Shown piece by piece: positions 17,468 through 27,539 of a DNA stretch of 64,000 nucleotides; position 1 is the stretch's first letter; each line of letters opens with the position of its first letter. Position numbers and translations under genes: made by a program. Under the pieces are notes generated by a model that saw only the letters and a list, made by a program, of their open reading frames with translations, had not been told where the DNA came from and ran no database searches. Location of the stretch: the NCBI GenBank assembly GCA_022452285.1, contig JAKUNG010000001.1, positions 186,001 through 250,000 of the forward strand, in the 5' to 3' direction. This DNA is from Terriglobia bacterium. Its GTDB lineage: Bacteria; Acidobacteriota; Terriglobia; Versatilivoradales; Versatilivoraceae.

Positions 17468-18211
17468 TTAAAAAAGGTTCCATGGAGCCACCACAGATGC
17501 TATCCGATCGGTAGCAATTTTAAAATGGCTAGCAGCCTCATCTAAAATAGGCTGTCGATGACCTGCAAAAAGATGATCAGCCTTAAGGGCAGCTAATCGT
17601 TCCACGCTGCGCATTGACTGGTGAAGATCACAGTCCCAAATATCCTGAAGCAAAATTTTTCCTTCAGGAAAGATAGCGTCACCGGCAAAAAGAATAGACT
17701 TCCCTTGATCATGAACCAAATATGAGATATGACCTTTACAATGACCAGGTGTTGAAAAAACCTCAAAAGTTAAATTACTCAGTTTTAACTTCTGACCATC
17801 CCGGACCTCTAAATCAACAGGACAAGGTAAAAATTTAAATTCGTCTGGATACATACCTGAAGCTCTACCTTTATCTAAGCTTATGGCTTTCTCATCACCA
17901 GACCGAAGCCATTCAGAAACTTCATAGGAAATTGCCACCTTTAAATTTGGTAACCATTCCTTTAAAAGACCGGATCCTGCTGCATGATCACCATGAGCAT
18001 GGGTTAATAAAAGCCACTCAACCTCTTTAAGATCAATTCCATGCCCACGAATGTTCTCAATTATTTTATCGACAGCTTGACCACCGCCAGCATCAACTAG
18101 AACATAAAACTCCTCTGATCTGATAAGATAAATATTACAATCCATCTGATCAGTAAAAATTAGGTCAGGCTCACCTCCACCTACCAAATAAATATTGTCT
18201 GTCAATTTCAT
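17468..18211 (-). CDS. MBL-fold metallo-hydrolase
   Basis: Metallo-beta-lactamase superfamily hydrolase of about 247 residues with the metal motif THAHGDHAAGS, a following STPGHCKGHISY and FAGDAIFP, and a C-terminal AGHRQPI. This pattern is that of glyoxalase II-like or lactonase/thioesterase-type enzymes; the substrate is unknown. The start used is the ATG at 18211, with TAGGA 8 bases upstream; a TTG six codons earlier (18229) has no such site. It lies between the aldolase-like gene and the PLP enzyme in the same direction. Confidence 0.88.
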   Translation of the reverse strand: MKLTDNIYLVGGGEPDLIFTDQMDCNIYLIRSEEFYVLVDAGGGQAVDKIIENIRGHGIDLKEVEWLLLTHAHGDHAAGSGLLKEWLPNLKVAISYEVSEWLRSGDEKAISLDKGRASGMYPDEFKFLPCPVDLEVRDGQKLKLSNLTFEVFSTPGHCKGHISYLVHDQGKSILFAGDAIFPEGKILLQDIWDCDLHQSMRSVERLAALKADHLFAGHRQPILDEAASHFKIATDRIASVVAPWNLF

Positions 18212-18362
18212 ATTTTTATTCCTAATCAATGTTGTTCAGGTAGTAGAAAAACTTTCGAAATTGTTATTCTTATTTGTCGTAGAACAGTCTCCTACATGTA
18301 GAATTCAGTTTCCTTACTTGGTCTAGTTTAGATTTATTAAGAAATATAAGATGGTGTTAAGA

Positions 18363-19106
18363 CTAGTTTCTATATTCAGGTTCTTCTCTATCTAAAATTC
18401 GCTTAATAGCCTCAAAGTGCAAACATCTCATAGTTGCCAACCCGGAGTTCATTACTGGAGCAACACTACTGACCACTGCTTCTGGCAGTATTCTTAGTTT
18501 TTGACCTGAAGACTGTGCAATGATCTGTGACTGACAAGCTCTTTCTAAATAGTATAATTCGTCAAAAGCATCGGCAACAGTTGGTCCTGAAACAATCACT
18601 CCATGTGCTGCCAAAAAGGCGATATCCTTATCTCCCATTGCTGATGCTAATCGATCTCCTTCTGAGCTATCAAAAGCTAAACCCTCATAATCATCGATAT
18701 AAGCTATCCGATTGAAGAAACGAATAGCGTTTTGTGAAGCCATTTCCAGTCGACCCTTATCTAGAAGACACAGTGCTGTTGCATATGGCATATGAGTATG
18801 TAATACACAACGTGCTTGAGGTTTGGCTAAATGTATACGTGAGTGAATGAAAAAAGCAGAGTCTTCAACTTCCTTATCACCCTGTAAAATCCGCCGATCC
18901 TTATCAGCCAGAACCAAGTCACTTGCAGTAATTTCTCTCCAATGATAGCCCATGGGATTGACTAAGAATTGGTCACCTTCAACTGAAACAGCTAGGCTGA
19001 AATGGTTACAGATTCCCTCACTTAGACCTAGGCGAGAAGCCCAACGTAATGCAGCAGCTAATTCAATTTTGTTTCTCTGAATTTCTTCGGGTTTCAATGA
19101 TTGCAT
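18363..19106 (-). CDS. Class II aldolase/adducin-family protein
   Basis: 247 residues with the zinc-binding pattern of fuculose-1-phosphate aldolase/adducin heads: VLHTHMPYATALC and, later, FLAAHGVIVSGPTVADAFDELYYLERAC. The N-terminus GLSEGICNHFSLAV is also family-typical. Members cleave or epimerise sugar phosphates or decarboxylate hydroxy-acids; which is not shown. Start: ATG at 19106 directly abuts GGGAGG, so the TTG at 19097, 9 bases after that site, may be the real start. It is probably in one transcript with the SIS-like genes upstream (92-base gap). Confidence 0.87.
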   Translation of the reverse strand: MQSLKPEEIQRNKIELAAALRWASRLGLSEGICNHFSLAVSVEGDQFLVNPMGYHWREITASDLVLADKDRRILQGDKEVEDSAFFIHSRIHLAKPQARCVLHTHMPYATALCLLDKGRLEMASQNAIRFFNRIAYIDDYEGLAFDSSEGDRLASAMGDKDIAFLAAHGVIVSGPTVADAFDELYYLERACQSQIIAQSSGQKLRILPEAVVSSVAPVMNSGLATMRCLHFEAIKRILDREEPEYRN

Positions 19107-19198
19107 CCTCCCAAATCAAAATTATTATTAAATTTGATTGTACTACCTCATAGTTAAATCACTAAAAAAGCCATTGACCAGGTAAATTTTCCCTTCAA

Positions 19199-20551
19199 TT
19201 AAAAACCTCGAGACTCAAAAAATGGGTTTATCGCATTATAGTAAGGTCTACCGCCTGCTTGAAAATAACCCATCCAGAAATAAGGAACTGATCCCCTTCG
19301 CACCATTTCATCTGTCCATTGTGCACAAATCATTTGTTGAATAACATTTCCCACAATCCCAGAAGTTGGGCAGATTTGTTTAGGACTCCCAGGGATTTTT
19401 ATGATTCCTTCTAATTCGGAAGAAAAATTATTAAACCCGACATCAGCAACATCAATTAGCCGTCCATGGGTAGACTCTCCATCTAGAGAATCTGGACCAA
19501 TTCCGATAACATAGGCACCTTCAACCTGTTTTTCCTGAGCCAACTTAATTTCAGTAGGGTAACCCGGTGAAATTGCATTGATTAACATCACGTTATGCAT
19601 TTTACTTTTTTCCCAGTTTCCCCAATTAACAATGCTAGGACCAGATGCAACTCCATGGAGTTCACTTTGAAATCCAGGATGTTCAAGACTACGCACAAAC
19701 CATCGACCTCCCTGACGAATTCGCCGAGTCATTTCAACAGCAACTTGGCGGATGGAATTCCAGTGTTCTTTCGTTTTTTCTATTCGCTCAGTCAGGATCC
19801 TGAGATACTCGGCGCTTTTGTCCACCTTTTTAGAACTGGCTGTCGAGAGTTTGTTTGCGATCTCTGCCGTCAACATCCAGTGAAGAGTACTACTGCCAGT
19901 TGTCGTCGATGGGCACAAAGTCATTTCGGGAATTTGGGGTGCATGGACTAATCCTTGATAGTAAGGAACATGACTATGAAGAACTTCATTGGAAACATCT
20001 TTTAACATAAGATTATCTTCATTAGGATTAGTGAATCCAGCAGGTCGAAATTCATTGTCTATATAATTGACCGTAACTGCTACTACATAGACACCACGAT
20101 CTCGAGCCCGTAGTACAGCTCGATTACACTGGTTGGTAAAAACCATGTCCCCTGACTTTAGATTTTCAAAGGTTTTAAAATCTAGACCCTTGTGATTTTT
20201 GAGTATGCCTGGATTACCACGACGAGCCTGACTCTGTTCCGCCACAGGCATATGACCATCATCCATTGATGTCCACACTGTACCACCGTTCTTTATAACC
20301 CGGGCTGCTCGTGAAGTAAGATCACCAACTTGATCGAGTTCTCCACTAAGACGACCAAGTATTTCCATAGTACCCTGATGGTATTCTTCCATGAACAGTG
20401 GACCGTGACCAAATGAATGCTGACGTTCCACTAAACAATCCCTATCTTTCGCCAAGCTCTCCTTAGGATAGATTGTCTGGGCAGACACCATTGCTCCACC
20501 AACTCCAATGCCGGCAGTTAAAAGCTGGCGACGATTGAATTCTTTCGACAT
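19199..20551 (-). CDS. Tat-exported SIS-like (sugar isomerase fold) protein, copy 1
   Basis: 450 residues. The N-terminus has a twin-arginine leader (NRRQLLTAGIGVGGAMVSA), so the protein should be folded before export and act outside the cytoplasm. The next part (LGRLSGELDQVGDLTSRAARVIKNGG, cited in pieces: GDLTSRAARVIKNGG) resembles SIS sugar-phosphate-binding domains; GHMP and RRGNPGI follow. The C-terminus FFESRGF is shared with the next gene. GAGG lies 7 bases before the ATG. The adjacent gene (20630) is a clear paralog. A secreted SIS protein is unusual, since the family normally handles cytoplasmic sugar phosphates. Function unknown. Confidence 0.78.
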   Translation of the reverse strand: MSKEFNRRQLLTAGIGVGGAMVSAQTIYPKESLAKDRDCLVERQHSFGHGPLFMEEYHQGTMEILGRLSGELDQVGDLTSRAARVIKNGGTVWTSMDDGHMPVAEQSQARRGNPGILKNHKGLDFKTFENLKSGDMVFTNQCNRAVLRARDRGVYVVAVTVNYIDNEFRPAGFTNPNEDNLMLKDVSNEVLHSHVPYYQGLVHAPQIPEMTLCPSTTTGSSTLHWMLTAEIANKLSTASSKKVDKSAEYLRILTERIEKTKEHWNSIRQVAVEMTRRIRQGGRWFVRSLEHPGFQSELHGVASGPSIVNWGNWEKSKMHNVMLINAISPGYPTEIKLAQEKQVEGAYVIGIGPDSLDGESTHGRLIDVADVGFNNFSSELEGIIKIPGSPKQICPTSGIVGNVIQQMICAQWTDEMVRRGSVPYFWMGYFQAGGRPYYNAINPFFESRGF

Positions 20552-20629
20552 GTATCTACCTCATTAGCTTCAAAAAATAAAAAAGAATCAGATTAATAAA
20601 AAGTTTCCAACATTGCAGATCTAAATATC

Positions 20630-22000
20630 TTAAAATCCCTGGAGTTCAAAGAATGGTCTCATAGCTTTGTTATAGGCTCGACCACCCTTTCGATAAACTC
20701 CCATCAAAAAATAAGGCACTGAACCTCGGCGAACCATTTCATCGGCCCACTGGGCAACAATCATCTGTTGAATCACGTTACCAACAATTCCAGAAGTTGG
20801 GCATATAGTCTGGGTACGACCTGGAACACTGATAACCCCACCTGACTCAGGTGAAAGATTATCGAACCCAGCATCTGCAATATCAATAAGTCGTCCATGA
20901 GGAACTTTTGAATCCATAGAACTTGGACCTATTCCAATGACATAGGCCCCATCAATTTGCTTTTGAAGGGCCAATTTGACTTCCGCTGGATATGCTGGTG
21001 AGATACCAGTAATTAACATAATGTTTTTTTTCTTAGAAGCATCCCAATCACCAAAATTAACTACAGCGATACCCTGAGCAACATTAAACTCTGATTCAAA
21101 GCCTGGATGCTCTATACTTTTGACAAACCACCTTCCTCCCTGGCGAATTTTTTTTGCCATGATTACTGCGGTTTCTCTAATCTGATTATATTGTTCTTTG
21201 AGTCTCTGAACACGCTCAGTAAGTATTTGGAGGTATTGAGCACTCTTGTCAACTTCCTTTGCATTCTCATTAGCAAGTTTATTGGCAATCTCAGCATTTA
21301 ACATCCAGTAAATCGAAGTACCAGTAGTACTGGAGGGCAAGACGGCAAATTCAGGGACCTGGGGGACATGCACTAAACCTTGTTCATAGGGAACGTGGCT
21401 ATGCAAAATTTCATTAGCGACATCTCCTAGCATAAGGCCATCGGGATTCCAATGATCATCAGCGCCATATCCAGCTGGTCTGAATTCATTATGCCAGTAG
21501 TTAGAGGTAACACAAACAACGTAAACACCTCGTTCTCTAGCTGCTAGAGCACCCTTATTGGCACGATGGGTAAAAACTATATCTCCCTTTTTTAGATGGT
21601 CAAAATCACGCTCCGCTCTGAGATTGGTCGCATGACTCTTCATAATTCCTGGATTACCACGACGTTCTTCTTTAAGTTCATAATGGGGCATATGACCCAA
21701 ATCCATAGATGCCCAAACTGTACCACCCGCTTTAATCAATTTAGCAGCACGAGATGTTAAGTCCCCAATCTGGTCAAGCTCACCACTTTGAGCACCTAGT
21801 ATGTCTAGTGTCCCCTGGTAGTACTCCTCCATAAAAAGCTTCGTGTGACCAAATGTATACTCTCGTTCCCATTGACATTCATTACCTTTAGAATAAACTT
21901 GAGAATGACCTTGAGCTGACTTTTCCAACCATTTTCCAGAACCAATTACACCACCCAGAAGCATTCCTTGTTGAAGTAACTTTCTTCGGTTTAATTTCAT
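20630..22000 (-). CDS. Tat-exported SIS-like (sugar isomerase fold) protein, copy 2
   Basis: About 456 residues, paralogous to the downstream neighbour over its whole length: shared FMEEY.QGT, SGELDQ.GDLTSRAA, GGTVW.SMD.GHMP, RRGNPGI, CPTSGIVGNVIQQMI and DEMVRRGSVPYF. Its own twin-arginine leader is NRRKLLQQGMLLGG. The start used is the ATG at 22000, because AAGGGG lies about 6 bases upstream and the leader then begins MKLNRRKL; a start 20 codons earlier would bury the twin arginines. First gene of the minus-strand run towards the aldolase, MBL, PLP and NCS1 genes. Confidence 0.78.
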   Translation of the reverse strand: MKLNRRKLLQQGMLLGGVIGSGKWLEKSAQGHSQVYSKGNECQWEREYTFGHTKLFMEEYYQGTLDILGAQSGELDQIGDLTSRAAKLIKAGGTVWASMDLGHMPHYELKEERRGNPGIMKSHATNLRAERDFDHLKKGDIVFTHRANKGALAARERGVYVVCVTSNYWHNEFRPAGYGADDHWNPDGLMLGDVANEILHSHVPYEQGLVHVPQVPEFAVLPSSTTGTSIYWMLNAEIANKLANENAKEVDKSAQYLQILTERVQRLKEQYNQIRETAVIMAKKIRQGGRWFVKSIEHPGFESEFNVAQGIAVVNFGDWDASKKKNIMLITGISPAYPAEVKLALQKQIDGAYVIGIGPSSMDSKVPHGRLIDIADAGFDNLSPESGGVISVPGRTQTICPTSGIVGNVIQQMIVAQWADEMVRRGSVPYFLMGVYRKGGRAYNKAMRPFFELQGF

Positions 22001-22351
22001 CTTATTCCCCTTATGTTTAAGAACAGCCCACTTGACCATACCTAGTACTTCAAGCATCATAGGTATTTAGAGAGTAGTCGCAATAGCTTCAGCGTAGTAA
22101 ACCATTACCTTATCATATAACAAATATTTAAAGAGGCTAAATGTTACTTTTCATTACACTTATTATTAGCACGACACTTTGGTATGATCACTTAGATGAA
22201 TTAATAAACGTAGTTGTTATCTAATGGAAATTTCAATAGCGCACAGATCATATATCGGTTATTCATAAATTCTTATCTTCTGGTCTTGCCACCATGCTTT
22301 AATTCTGTTTAATATTCTTTTTCAATAAGAAAATTCATCTTAAAAAAGTAG
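22001..22351. other. Divergent intergenic region between the SIS operon and cmk
   Basis: 351 bases of AT-rich DNA that must hold the promoters of both the minus-strand SIS-like genes and cmk. Apart from the cmk promoter candidate at 22286-22315 I see no convincing operator, small gene or RNA in it. Confidence 0.5.
22286..22315 (+). promoter_or_regulatory. Possible cmk promoter
   Basis: TTGCCA (22286-22291), an 18-base spacer, then TAATAT (22310-22315), 37 bases before the cmk ATG. Both hexamers are imperfect and the spacer is one base long. Confidence 0.35.
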
Positions 22352-23032
22352 ATGGAAAACCAACAAAAAAAATATTTAATTGCTATTGATGGACCTTCTG
22401 CTGCTGGCAAAAGTACTATTGCTAGAATAATTGCCCAAAAATTAGAATATCTCTACATTGATTCCGGTGCGATGTACCGTGCTATTGCTCTGAAAGTAAT
22501 TCAGCACAATCTTTCTTTAGAAAAAAAAGATGCGATTATCGCCTTAGCTTCCGAAACTAGGATTGATTTACGTCCTGCCGATGATGGCTGCTACGTATTT
22601 TTGAATGGAATAGATGTTTCCAAAAAGATTCGTTCTCCAGAAATAAGCCAAGTAGCATCCCAAATCTCTGTTATTCCAGAAGTTCGAAAGATTTTGGTTC
22701 ATGCACAACAAAGTTTGGGTAGAAATGGTGGAGTAATTATGGAAGGTAGAGATATTGGTAGTAAAGTTTTCCCCGACGCAGATCTCAAAATTTTTTTAGA
22801 TGCCTCTGAACGTACTCGTGCTCAAAGACGTTTTACTGAGAATCAAAAGAAAAATAGTTCTTTAAGCTTAGTAAAAACCCTTCATGAAATCCGTCAGAGA
22901 GACCAAAGGGACAGAACACGGGAGGCCTCACCACTTATACAAACTGAAGATGCTATTTATTTAGATTCTTCGGGAAAAAATATATTGCAAGTAGTGTCGG
23001 AAATTATTGATCGAATAAACTGTTTGAAATGA
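22352..23032 (+). CDS. cmk: Cytidylate kinase
   Basis: Phosphorylates CMP and dCMP with ATP. 226 residues, normal length. P-loop GPSAAGKS at about 14-21, then YIDSGAMYRAIALK, EGRDIGSKVFPDA and the LID-region RQRDQRDRTREASPL, all diagnostic. The ribosome binding site is weak. cmk often precedes ribosomal protein S1 (rpsA) in bacteria; here it instead converges with rho, 59 bases away. Confidence 0.95.
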   Translation: MENQQKKYLIAIDGPSAAGKSTIARIIAQKLEYLYIDSGAMYRAIALKVIQHNLSLEKKDAIIALASETRIDLRPADDGCYVFLNGIDVSKKIRSPEISQVASQISVIPEVRKILVHAQQSLGRNGGVIMEGRDIGSKVFPDADLKIFLDASERTRAQRRFTENQKKNSSLSLVKTLHEIRQRDQRDRTREASPLIQTEDAIYLDSSGKNILQVVSEIIDRINCLK

Positions 23033-23091
23033 AAAAATGGTTAATTGTGGTTCAAGAAGAGATGCAGATGGGGCAAAAATACCTATTCGTT

Positions 23092-24345
23092 CTATCCCCC
23101 ATTACTCATTGAGGCCAAAAATTCGCCATTATTCTTCTTTTTTGACAACTTGTCCAACATTAACTCCATAGTCTCGACTGCACCCAGTGGATTTAACACT
23201 TTTCTTAAAATCCAAACACGGTTGAGTTCATCTTTTGGTAGGAGTAATTCTTCCTTCCGAGTTCCAGATCGATTAATGTCGATTGCAGGAAAAACACGCT
23301 TCTCAACCAATTTTCTTTCCAAGTGAACTTCCATATTGCCTGTTCCCTTAAACTCCTCAAAAACCACATCATCCATTCGACTTCCAGTATCAATTAATGC
23401 TGTAGCGATAATAGTTAAACTACCACCTTCTTCAATATTTCGAGCCGCACCAAAAAACCGCTTGGGTCTCTGGAGTGCATTTGAGTCGACACCTCCTGAT
23501 AGAATCTTCCCTGATGGCGGAACAATAGTGTTATAAGCTCGAGCCAATCGAGTAACAGAATCTAGTAGAATTACTACATCACGCTTATGTTCTACCAGAC
23601 GCTTAGCTTTTTCTATTACCATTTCTGCTACCTGAACATGACGAGTTGCAGGTTCATCAAATGTAGAACTAATTACCTCTCCATTAACCGACCTCTGCAT
23701 ATCGGTTACTTCTTCAGGACGCTCATCGATCAATAGCACGATTAACACTACCTCAGGGTGATTCTCAGTTACTGAATTAGCAATAGTCTGGAGAAGCATG
23801 GTCTTCCCCGTGCGAGGAGGCGAAACAATTAGTCCACGTTGTCCCTTACCAACAGGTACCATAAGATCCATTACCCGAGCAGCAAGATTGTCAGGTTGTG
23901 TTTCTAATTTGATACGATCATCTGGGTAAAGAGGGGTGAGATTATCAAAAAAGATCTTATTTCGAGCAACATCTGGATGTTCAAAATTAATAGCCTCCAC
24001 CTTAATTAAAGCAAAGTATCGCTCTCCATCTTTGGGCGGACGAATCTGTCCTGACACTGTATCACCCGTATGTAAGTCAAATTTTCGAATTTGTGAAGGA
24101 GAAACATAAATGTCATCCGGACCTGGTAAGTAGTTATAATCAGGCGCTCGAAGAAAACCAAAACCATCCGGTAATGTTTCAAGTACTCCCTCTGAAAAAA
24201 TCAGGCCATTTTTTTCTGTCTGTGCCTGAAGAATCTTAAAGATCAGTTCTTGTTTTCTAAGTCCACTTGCACCCATTACATTAAGGTCCTTAGCAATTTG
24301 GGTAAGGGATGCAATATTCATTTCTTTTAATTCAGCAATGTCCAT
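23092..24345 (-). CDS. rho: Transcription termination factor Rho
   Basis: Hexameric RNA-dependent ATPase that ends transcription. 417 residues: N-terminal Rho helical domain (1-45), a cold-shock-like RNA-binding domain with [12 protein letters not shown], then the ATPase with Walker A PPRTGKT (about 176-182), [12 protein letters not shown] and [21 protein letters not shown] lies 5 bases before the ATG. The near absence of intrinsic terminators in this window fits a heavy use of Rho. Confidence 0.97.
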   Translation of the reverse strand: MDIAELKEMNIASLTQIAKDLNVMGASGLRKQELIFKILQAQTEKNGLIFSEGVLETLPDGFGFLRAPDYNYLPGPDDIYVSPSQIRKFDLHTGDTVSGQIRPPKDGERYFALIKVEAINFEHPDVARNKIFFDNLTPLYPDDRIKLETQPDNLAARVMDLMVPVGKGQRGLIVSPPRTGKTMLLQTIANSVTENHPEVVLIVLLIDERPEEVTDMQRSVNGEVISSTFDEPATRHVQVAEMVIEKAKRLVEHKRDVVILLDSVTRLARAYNTIVPPSGKILSGGVDSNALQRPKRFFGAARNIEEGGSLTIIATALIDTGSRMDDVVFEEFKGTGNMEVHLERKLVEKRVFPAIDINRSGTRKEELLLPKDELNRVWILRKVLNPLGAVETMELMLDKLSKKKNNGEFLASMSNGG

Positions 24346-24487
24346 ACAAACTCCTTGTGCTAACTAGGGTCAATTTCAGCAGCTTAATCATAAGAAAAAA
24401 TAAATTCCGCCTATATCGACCAGCTTTAGATTTTTTTAAAAAAACTATTCAAAAGTTATGATAAAAGTATGTGTTTTAAAAAGTCAT

Positions 24488-25060
24488 TTAGACATAGTTA
24501 TTAAGTAATAACCAAACTTGGTTATGTCCTATCCCTTTAGTTGAAGAATAGGCCAAAACTGGAACCCCGGAAACGAGAGATTCGGTATGTTTAAGGGATT
24601 TTTGCAACTCGCTTCGATTTAATTTGTCCGCCTTTGTTAAAACAACAAAAAAAGGAATTAACAACTGCTGCAACCATTTTATCGTCCCTACATCCAGAGG
24701 AGTCGGACCAATTCTAGAATCAATGATTACTACACAACTACAAAGCTGTTTTCTCTCCTCTAGGTACTGGTCAATTAAATGGCTCCAAGATCGCCTTAAA
24801 ATCTTTGAAGCTTTGGAGTAGCCATAACCAGGACAGTCCACAAAGTAAAAATTTTCATTAATCCTAAAAAAATTGATAAGCCGAGTGCGACCTGGAGTAG
24901 AACTCGTCCTAGCCAGATGTCTCTGCTTTAAAAGGCTATTTATCAAGCTGGATTTGCCAACATTAGAGCGGCCGATAAATGCAAATTCAGGGAGGTTATC
25001 CCGCGGAAATTGGGATGACTCAGGTGCACTGCAAACCAATTTGGCGGAAAAAATCTTCAA
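24488..25060 (-). CDS. engB: Ribosome-biogenesis GTPase YihA/YsxC/EngB
   Basis: GTPase needed for late large-subunit assembly. 190 residues. G1 [10 protein letters not shown]2 region SSTPGRT, G3 DCPGYG, G4 TKAD and a G5-like YSSTKG. TTG start, overlapping the lon stop codon by 4 bases (TTGA), so its translation is coupled to lon. The lon-engB pair is found in several other bacterial groups. Confidence 0.95.
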   Translation of the reverse strand: MKIFSAKLVCSAPESSQFPRDNLPEFAFIGRSNVGKSSLINSLLKQRHLARTSSTPGRTRLINFFRINENFYFVDCPGYGYSKASKILRRSWSHLIDQYLEERKQLCSCVVIIDSRIGPTPLDVGTIKWLQQLLIPFFVVLTKADKLNRSELQKSLKHTESLVSGVPVLAYSSTKGIGHNQVWLLLNNYV

Positions 25061-27477
25061 TGTGTAATGGATTCCTGCGAAAAATCCTTATCCATCGAAG
25101 TAGTATACTCCTCGATATCTTTGTCCTCTTTCTCTTCATTGACTGGGATTTCATACTCCAAAGCAACCTTCAAAACTTCATCCATATGTTCTACAAAATG
25201 GATTGAAAAATATTCTTGGATGTTTGGGGGTATATCAGCAAGGTCTTTCTGGTTATCTTTTGGGACAATGACAACTTTGATATTAGCCCTGCGGGCTGCC
25301 AATAATTTTTCCTTCAAACCACCAATAGGCAAAACAGCACCTCTCAAGGTAATTTCCCCTGTCATTGCTACATCGGCTCTAACTGGAATCTTGGTAAGAG
25401 CAGAAATAAGGGCTGTAGCAATGGTAATACCAGCTGAGGGACCATCTTTTGGAATTGCTCCTTCAGGAACATGGACATGCATATCAAAATTTCGGTGGAA
25501 CTCACTAGGTATCCCGAATATTTTAGCTCGAGAACGTACATAACTCATAGCGGCTTTTGCTGATTCCTGCATGACCTCACCCAGTTTTCCAGTTAAAGTT
25601 AAACGTCCTTTACCTGCTACTAGAATTGATTCCGTTTCCAAAACCTCTCCCCCTACCTCTGTCCAGGCTAAACCTGTTGCAAAACCAACTTCATTTTTTT
25701 CTAAGGCTTTACTTTTTCTATATTTAATGACTCCAAGATAATCATTTAAATTCCCTGGTGAAATCTCTAAAGAAACCTTCTTGCCTTCTTTCACTACTTT
25801 ACGAGCTACTTTCCGACAAACACTAGCAATCTCTCTTTCCATATTCCGGACACCAGCTTCTCTTGTATAACTCTGGATCAAACCAGCAATAGTTTCATCT
25901 GGCAACGTCAGATTTTTTTTACTTAAACCATGAAGCTGAATCTGTTTTTTTATCATATACCTTTTAGCAATTTCCACCTTCTCGATCTCTGTGTAACCAG
26001 AAATTCTAATTATCTCCATCCGATCCTGCAGTGGTTGAGGAATAGTATGTAAAACATTAGCAGTTGCAATGAACATAACTTGAGAAAGGTCGTATTCAAC
26101 ATCTAGGTAGTGATCTACAAAAGCTCTATTCTGCTCTGGATCTAAAACTTCCATGAGAGCTGAAGAAGGATCTCCTCTAAAATCCATACTCATCTTATCA
26201 ACTTCATCTAACAAAAAAACAGGATTTTTCGTACCGGCTTTTTTCATCATCTGAAGAATCTGACCTGGCAAAGCACCTATATAGGTGCGACGATGTCCTC
26301 GAATCTCTGCCTCATCACGGACTCCACCCAAGGATAATCGAACAAACCTACGACCAGTTGCCCGAGCTATTGAACCTGCTAATGAGGATTTACCTACCCC
26401 TGGTGGTCCCACAAAACAAAGAATTGATCCCTTCGGATTTTTAACTAGTTTTCGAATAGATAAAAATTCCAAAATACGCTCTTTAATTTTTTCTAATCCA
26501 TAGTGATCGGCTTCAAGAATCTTTTCAGCTTTTTCTATACTACGAACCTCCCTAGATCTTTTTTTCCAAGGAACTGACAACAACCAATCGATATAAGTAC
26601 GAGAAACAGTTGATTCAGCTGACATGGGAGACATCATTTCTAAACGCTTCAACTCTTGCATCGCTTTATCTAAAGAATCTTTTGGCATCCCTGCAGCTTT
26701 AATTTTTTTCTTTAACTCCTCGATCTCTTGCTTGTCATCTCGACCTAATTCTTTTTGAATAGCCTTCATCTTTTCATTTAAATAATATTCTTTTTGTGCT
26801 TTTTCCATTTGCCGTTTAACAGTTGAATTAATAGATTGGTCAAGATTCATTTTTTCAACTTCTATACTTAGAATCTCAACTAAGCGATTTAATCGGGCAA
26901 TGGGATCAAATTCTTCCAAAAGTTCTTGTTTTACTTCAATGCTAATTGACAAATTAGCCGCAATGTTATCTGAAAGCCTAGCTATCTCCTCCCCCTGCAT
27001 ATTCGACAAAGTGGTATCATCATTCAAATGCTGACTCAATTTAACGTATTGTTCAAACAGAGACATCACTTTTTTTGACAATGTTTCATCGGTAGGCAAA
27101 ACAATTTCAGGAGGAATTTCAGGGTCTAAAAAAGCGTTTAAAAAACCATCTTTGTCTAGAACTTTAACTGCTTTTGCTCTCTTTATTCCTTCTACTAAAA
27201 CTTTAATGTTACCATCAGGAAGTCCAACATTCTGGACGATTTTAGCAACAGTTCCAGTACTATAAATGTCCTTTGGCTTGGGATCATCCAGTGTGGCATC
27301 AATCTGAGTAGCCAAAAAAATTTGACTATCGTCGGCTAAAGCAATTTTCAAGGCCTTAACAGAAGAACCTCTCCCTATTACAAATGGAATCATCATATGG
27401 GGAAAAAGTACTACATCCCTAATAGGAACCATAGGGATAGCGATGAATTCTGATCTCTCTTTTGGTTTATCAAACAT
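25057..27477 (-). CDS. lon: ATP-dependent protease Lon
   Basis: Soluble AAA+ serine protease for damaged and regulatory proteins. 806 residues. The N-terminal LonN domain ([14 protein letters not shown]) is followed by a coiled-coil region, the AAA+ module with Walker [15 protein letters not shown] and arginine-finger region, and a C-terminal protease domain with the Ser-Lys dyad Ser681 (PKDGPSAGI) and Lys722 (GGLKEK). Genes clpX, clpP and tig lie upstream in the same direction, forming a protein-quality-control cluster. No clear ribosome binding site. Confidence 0.97.
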   Translation of the reverse strand: MFDKPKERSEFIAIPMVPIRDVVLFPHMMIPFVIGRGSSVKALKIALADDSQIFLATQIDATLDDPKPKDIYSTGTVAKIVQNVGLPDGNIKVLVEGIKRAKAVKVLDKDGFLNAFLDPEIPPEIVLPTDETLSKKVMSLFEQYVKLSQHLNDDTTLSNMQGEEIARLSDNIAANLSISIEVKQELLEEFDPIARLNRLVEILSIEVEKMNLDQSINSTVKRQMEKAQKEYYLNEKMKAIQKELGRDDKQEIEELKKKIKAAGMPKDSLDKAMQELKRLEMMSPMSAESTVSRTYIDWLLSVPWKKRSREVRSIEKAEKILEADHYGLEKIKERILEFLSIRKLVKNPKGSILCFVGPPGVGKSSLAGSIARATGRRFVRLSLGGVRDEAEIRGHRRTYIGALPGQILQMMKKAGTKNPVFLLDEVDKMSMDFRGDPSSALMEVLDPEQNRAFVDHYLDVEYDLSQVMFIATANVLHTIPQPLQDRMEIIRISGYTEIEKVEIAKRYMIKKQIQLHGLSKKNLTLPDETIAGLIQSYTREAGVRNMEREIASVCRKVARKVVKEGKKVSLEISPGNLNDYLGVIKYRKSKALEKNEVGFATGLAWTEVGGEVLETESILVAGKGRLTLTGKLGEVMQESAKAAMSYVRSRAKIFGIPSEFHRNFDMHVHVPEGAIPKDGPSAGITIATALISALTKIPVRADVAMTGEITLRGAVLPIGGLKEKLLAARRANIKVVIVPKDNQKDLADIPPNIQEYFSIHFVEHMDEVLKVALEYEIPVNEEKEDKDIEEYTTSMDKDFSQESITH

Positions 27478-27539
27478 TATTTTTTTAATTGAATAGAATA
27501 ACTCTATATGATTTCAGAATCTTACAAGAGGCTTATAGC

